Shown here: one piece after another, positions 21,048 through 24,164 of the stretch
Layout of the letters: each line of letters starts with the position of its first letter
How positions within the stretch are numbered: position 1 is the first letter of the stretch
From: a virus
Virus record (IMG/VR): IMGVR_UViG_3300037961_000016
Location: 1 to 24,164 of that record
DNA length: 24,164 bases
Direction: 5' to 3' (one strand)
The notes under the pieces: generated by a model
Told to the model about the DNA's origin: nothing
Databases searched by the model: none
Seen by the model: the letters and a program-made list of their open reading frames with translations, nothing else
Made by a program: the position numbers and the translations under genes

Positions 21048-22901
21048 ATGCCATTATCGAAAATTGCATTTAATCCGGGTGTTGATAAAGAGGGCACTCA
21101 GTACACGACTGACTCTGGGTGGTTTGACTCAGACAAGATAAGGTTCAGAAAGGGCCGTGTCGAAAAGATTGGCGGCTGGCAAAAATACATCGCAGGTGTC
21201 GTGAAGGGCGTGTGCCGTTCGCTAATGGACTGGGGTACCAAGGATGGCTCCCTGTTTCTTGGTATTGGCACAAACCTCAAGTTTTATATTGAGGAGGGTG
21301 GGGCGCTAAACGACATCACACCGATCAGGGCGACCACCACAAATGCGGCGACATTTGCCGCAACCAACGGCTCGTCCACGATCACCGTTACCGACAACAG
21401 CCACGGTGCCGTAGCCGGTGACTTTGTGACATTTTCTGGTGCCGCGTCGCTAGGCGGCAACATCACTGCCGCAGTGTTGAATCAAGAGTATCAAATTGTG
21501 GTTGTGCCTACCGTGAACACTTACACGATAAGCGCAGTGGATACGAGCGGCTCAGCAGTAACTGCCAACTCCAGCGATACAGGCAATGGAGGCGGCTCGG
21601 TTACAGCGGCTTACCAGATCAACGTGGGGCTGAACAGTTATGTCCGCTCTACGGGATGGGGAGTAAACCCGTGGAGTGCTGGGGCGTGGGGTGCTAGCTC
21701 GACGATTAGTGCGACTAACCAGCTACGCCTATACAGCCAAGATGCGTTTGGGGATGATCTGATATTCAACCCGAGGGCGGGAGGGGTCTACTACTGGGAT
21801 AAATCATCCGGAGTCGGCACCAGAGCCGTTGCTATTAGCGCCTTGAGCGGGGCAAGCAATACTCCGACAGGCGCCCTTCAGGTGATGGTTTCTGACATAG
21901 ATCGGCATGTCATCTGCTTTGGCGTCAACCCCATTGGCGGCAGTGAAATTGACCCGCTTTTGGTTCGCTGGTCAGATCAGGAAAATGCGGCAGACTGGAC
22001 GCCCACGGCAACAAACTCAGCCGGCGGTCAAGTCTTGTCAGCGGGCACTGCGATTGTTGGAGCGGTCAAGACCCGTCAAGAGATACTGATTAGTACCGAC
22101 AATGGCCTAGTGTCGATGCGGTTTGTGGGTGCCCCGTTTATTTTTTCGTTCACGCCCGTGGCAGAGAACGTGGCGTTTGCCGCCCCGAAAGCCGCAGTGG
22201 TTGCCGGCGACACCATGTACTTCATGGACCCCGGCGGCTTCTATATGTATAGAGGTGCAGTGCAGAGATTGCCCTGCTCTGTTGAGCGTTATGTGTTCGA
22301 CAACATCAACAAGGATCAGATTTACAAGGTATTCGCGACCACTAACCCTGACTACTCAGAGGTAACGTGGTATTACCCAGTTGGTAGCGGCGAAACAGAC
22401 ATTACAAACTATGTTTCTTACAACTATGTAGAAAATGTCTGGGCTGTGGGGACTCTGGACAGAGGGGCGTACTTTAATGCACCGCTCCATGAGTACCCGA
22501 TTGCCGCGACGAATGACACGGACAATGTTTTAACGAACTACCTGTACACGCAAGAGATAGGCTATGACGCTGACGGTTCAGAGCTTGTGGCGTATGTGGA
22601 GTCGGGAGACATTGGCATTGGCGACGGTGACTCGCTGATGATGATAAACAGGGTAATCCCAGACTTTACCCTGCTTGGCGATCAATCTAATGCAAACCTC
22701 AGCATTGTATTCAAGGGGCGAGACTTCCCGCTGGATACACCGACGACTCTGGCGACAGCGACAGTTACAAGCTCGTCGAAGCAAGAGCATGTTCGTGCCA
22801 GATCCAGAGAGTCAATTATTCGGATTGAGTCAAGCGGCTTAGGGTATGGCTGGTCCGTAGGGTCACTGCGGCTTGGCATCAGAACGGACGGGAGACGCTA
22901 A
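21048..22901 (+). CDS. P22 gp10-like stabilisation / tail hub protein (T7 gp12-like nozzle), 617 aa
   Basis: Proteins of this group close the tail tube below the adaptor. The N-terminal 'KIAFNPGVDKEGTQYTTDSG' and 'SDKIRFRKGRVEKIGGWQKY' (29-47) are recalled signatures of the family. The body is a beta-propeller-like series of strands ('LRLYSQDAFGDDLIFNPRAG', 'VYYWDKSSG', 'RHVICFGVNPIGG', 'LLVRWSDQENAADWTP', 'MYFMDPGGFYMYRGAV', 'SYNYVENVWAVGTLDRGAY'). Residues about 95-190 look like an inserted beta domain ('GSSTITVTDNSHGAVAGDFV'), and 202-215 is a Trp/Gly motif. It has no membrane segment. It lies after the lysis cassette rather than next to the adaptors. Confidence 0.82.
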   Translation: MPLSKIAFNPGVDKEGTQYTTDSGWFDSDKIRFRKGRVEKIGGWQKYIAGVVKGVCRSLMDWGTKDGSLFLGIGTNLKFYIEEGGALNDITPIRATTTNAATFAATNGSSTITVTDNSHGAVAGDFVTFSGAASLGGNITAAVLNQEYQIVVVPTVNTYTISAVDTSGSAVTANSSDTGNGGGSVTAAYQINVGLNSYVRSTGWGVNPWSAGAWGASSTISATNQLRLYSQDAFGDDLIFNPRAGGVYYWDKSSGVGTRAVAISALSGASNTPTGALQVMVSDIDRHVICFGVNPIGGSEIDPLLVRWSDQENAADWTPTATNSAGGQVLSAGTAIVGAVKTRQEILISTDNGLVSMRFVGAPFIFSFTPVAENVAFAAPKAAVVAGDTMYFMDPGGFYMYRGAVQRLPCSVERYVFDNINKDQIYKVFATTNPDYSEVTWYYPVGSGETDITNYVSYNYVENVWAVGTLDRGAYFNAPLHEYPIAATNDTDNVLTNYLYTQEIGYDADGSELVAYVESGDIGIGDGDSLMMINRVIPDFTLLGDQSNANLSIVFKGRDFPLDTPTTLATATVTSSSKQEHVRARSRESIIRIESSGLGYGWSVGSLRLGIRTDGRR

Positions 22902-23095
22902 TGGCAACAAGACCCCTGCCTGTTGCGCCGCTAGAGTATCTAGCAAGGGATGAACAGGTAACTCGCCGGACGATAGAAAACAGCTTTGAGGATCTTGAGT
23001 CCAAGGTAGACGCCAACCGGAATAAGACCAGCAAGGAGTCGTCTCTAGCCCTGCGGCGATTCCAGTTTTTGCTGATGGGAGCCTCGAATGGCTGA
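22901..23095 (+). CDS. Small coiled-coil tail-region protein (64 aa)
   Basis: ATG overlaps the preceding stop by one base. An N-terminal Pro-rich lead 'TRPLPVAPLEYLARDEQ' is followed by a continuous charged helix with heptad-like spacing ('NSFEDLESKVDANRNKTSKE') and a hydrophobic C-terminus 'RRFQFLLMGASNG'. It could be a small tail-needle or tail-tip component, or a bridging peptide next to the hub protein; that is inference from its position and coiled-coil form. It overlaps the next gene by eight bases. Confidence 0.7.
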   Translation: MATRPLPVAPLEYLARDEQVTRRTIENSFEDLESKVDANRNKTSKESSLALRRFQFLLMGASNG

Positions 23096-23417
23096 TGCAA
23101 TCAAGGTTCTTGGTCAGGCAGATGTAAGCGCAACAACGACAACCACGTTGTACTCAGTGCCTGATCTGACGCAGACAACTTGTAGCTCACTTGTTATATG
23201 CAACAGGGGCGGCTCTGGAATTACTTTCCGCGTCAGCATCCATGTGAACAATGCCGGGGCAGATGACAAACAGTTTATTTTTTATGACGAAGACTTAGCG
23301 GCTACCACATCAAGAACGGTGGTGATTGGCCTGTGTTTAGGCCAGAAGGACGTGGTGAAGGTGTATTCAAGCGCGGCTAATGTCAGCTTCAATTTATTCG
23401 GTGTAGAGACTAGCTAA
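23088..23417 (+). CDS. Small beta-sandwich tail protein (109 aa)
   Basis: Starts 'ADAIKVLGQADVSATTTTTL', then 'YSVPDLTQTTCSSLVICNRG' (22-41), 'SGITFRVSIHVNNAG', 'DKQFIFYDEDLAATTSRTVV' and 'DVVKVYSSAANVSFNLFGVE'. This is a compact family seen in many phages beside tail genes: 'IKVLGQ' at the start, 'NRG' in the middle and 'VYxSxxxxxFNxFG' at the end. It is probably a small virion protein of the tail tip. The SD GGGAG is located seven bases upstream inside the previous gene. It overlaps the next gene by one base. Confidence 0.78.
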   Translation: MADAIKVLGQADVSATTTTTLYSVPDLTQTTCSSLVICNRGGSGITFRVSIHVNNAGADDKQFIFYDEDLAATTSRTVVIGLCLGQKDVVKVYSSAANVSFNLFGVETS

Positions 23418-24164
23418 TGAACAATCAATACCCAGCAAAGCCAATGATGGATCAGATGGCCCAGTACGGACGCTACGGGGACTCCATGCTGGTACACATG
23501 AATCCGATTGAGGTGGCAGGTATCGCATCGCTTTCCCCGACGGGAAGCCTGACGATCAACCCCGTGACCGGACAGCCCGAGGCGTTTTTGCCATTGCTGG
23601 CCCCTGCGCTGGGTTTCCTTGGCGGACAGCTCGGCTTGGGGGCGTTAGGTACTGCGGCTCTAACAGGCGTTGGCACGGCGGCAGTGACAGGCGATCTCAA
23701 GCGAGGGTTGCTTTCTGGCCTGACAGCCGGTTTTGCTAGCGGCCTTGGCGAAGGTATTGCGGGCTTGGCTGAGGGCGCCGAGATGGGGGCAAACGCCGCT
23801 ACTACTGGAGCCGAAGCTGTGACTACCGGCGCCGAGTTAACCGCTGGAGCAACGGACGCCACCACTTCTGGCCTAAACTTGTCAACTGCAACCTTGGGCG
23901 AAGGGTTTATACCTCCCGGCGGAACAGACTTTTTGGCTCAGGCAGGAACTACTGGCGAGCAGATTGCAGGGCTTGCGCCCGGAACGCAAGATTTTATCGG
24001 TCAGGCCGCGCAGTCATCTCAGGAATTAGCAAAAATAGGTGCTGACCCAGCATCTGTAGCCGCCGCACAACAAGCGGCATACACATCCGAAGCCCCCGGT
24101 ATGCTCGGAGAGTTTGACACGGCGGTGAGTGGCTCTAAAGTCGGTCAAGGCGTCCAGAATGTTG
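23417..24164 (+). CDS. Large Gly/Ala-rich internal virion / DNA-ejection protein candidate (5' part, 249 aa visible)
   Basis: The reading frame stays open from the ATG at 23417 (TAATG overlap with the previous stop) to the end of the window. The visible part starts 'MAQYGRYGDSMLVHMNPIEV' (from residue 14) and continues with 'SPTGSLTINPVTGQPEAFLP' (40-59), a lead I recall from large tail-end proteins of marine phages. Residues 58-120 are hydrophobic and Gly/Ala/Leu-rich ('LGFLGGQLGLGALGTAALTG', 'GLLSGLTAGFASGLGEGIAG'), as in proteins that enter the host membrane during DNA ejection. A Thr/Ala/Gln-rich stretch follows. The gene position after the tail hub fits an internal virion protein. The 3' end lies outside the window. 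Confidence 0.72.
   Translation, partial: MNNQYPAKPMMDQMAQYGRYGDSMLVHMNPIEVAGIASLSPTGSLTINPVTGQPEAFLPLLAPALGFLGGQLGLGALGTAALTGVGTAAVTGDLKRGLLSGLTAGFASGLGEGIAGLAEGAEMGANAATTGAEAVTTGAELTAGATDATTSGLNLSTATLGEGFIPPGGTDFLAQAGTTGEQIAGLAPGTQDFIGQAAQSSQELAKIGADPASVAAAQQAAYTSEAPGMLGEFDTAVSGSKVGQGVQNV

Overview
This window is the structural half of a double-stranded DNA tailed-phage genome, almost certainly an uncultured marine phage. All 37 genes lie on the + strand and abut or overlap by a few bases (ATGA, TAATG and GTGA junctions). No gap exceeds 90 bases, and I see no host gene, tRNA, integrase, replication gene or insertion sequence. GC is roughly 50%. The marine assignment rests on recalled families (Lys/Gly-rich mini-proteins, a LamG/SPRY adhesin, a GroES-like co-chaperonin, a GTA-type 3TM holin, an M15 endolysin), not on a search. 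There is no tape-measure, tail-tube or sheath gene. The connector proteins look like T7 gp11 / P22 gp4 and P22 gp10 / T7 gp12, so a short-tailed (podovirus) virion is the best reading. The host is probably a Gram-negative marine bacterium: there is a lipobox lipoprotein and a signal-less endolysin with holins.

Layout. 1-5106: packaging (HNH-like nuclease tail, TerL, a His/Cys-bearing unknown, a Lys/Gly mini-protein, portal). 5099-8783: head assembly (66-aa protein, GroES-like, scaffold, 150-aa protein, presumed decoration protein, major capsid protein). 8784-9827: two beta-rich presumed virion proteins separated by duplicated UUCG hairpins and a parS-like palindrome. 9829-11218: very basic mini-proteins plus one membrane protein. 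11219-13657: connector region, two adaptor-like proteins flanking a protein with a complete cupredoxin-type ligand set. 13658-18774: repeat-rich tail and adhesin genes ending in a possible fibre-assembly gene. 18787-21038: envelope and lysis cassette. 21048-24164: P22 gp10-like tail hub, two small tail proteins and the start of a large Gly/Ala-rich possible ejection protein.

How they work together. TerL and portal package DNA into shells built by scaffold and capsid protein, perhaps with the phage GroES subunit modifying host GroEL. The adaptors and gp10-like protein close the head and form the stub tail. The fibres and multidomain adhesin bind the cell. The lysis cassette releases progeny. 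Hairpins at 7219-7247, 8790-8805 and 9386-9401 fall exactly around the capsid and decoration genes and may set transcript levels there.

The most interesting points are the possible copper site in the 276-aa connector-region protein, the 16-bp near-parS palindrome, the basic mini-proteins that share an N-terminal leader, and the lipoprotein with six 11-residue repeats.
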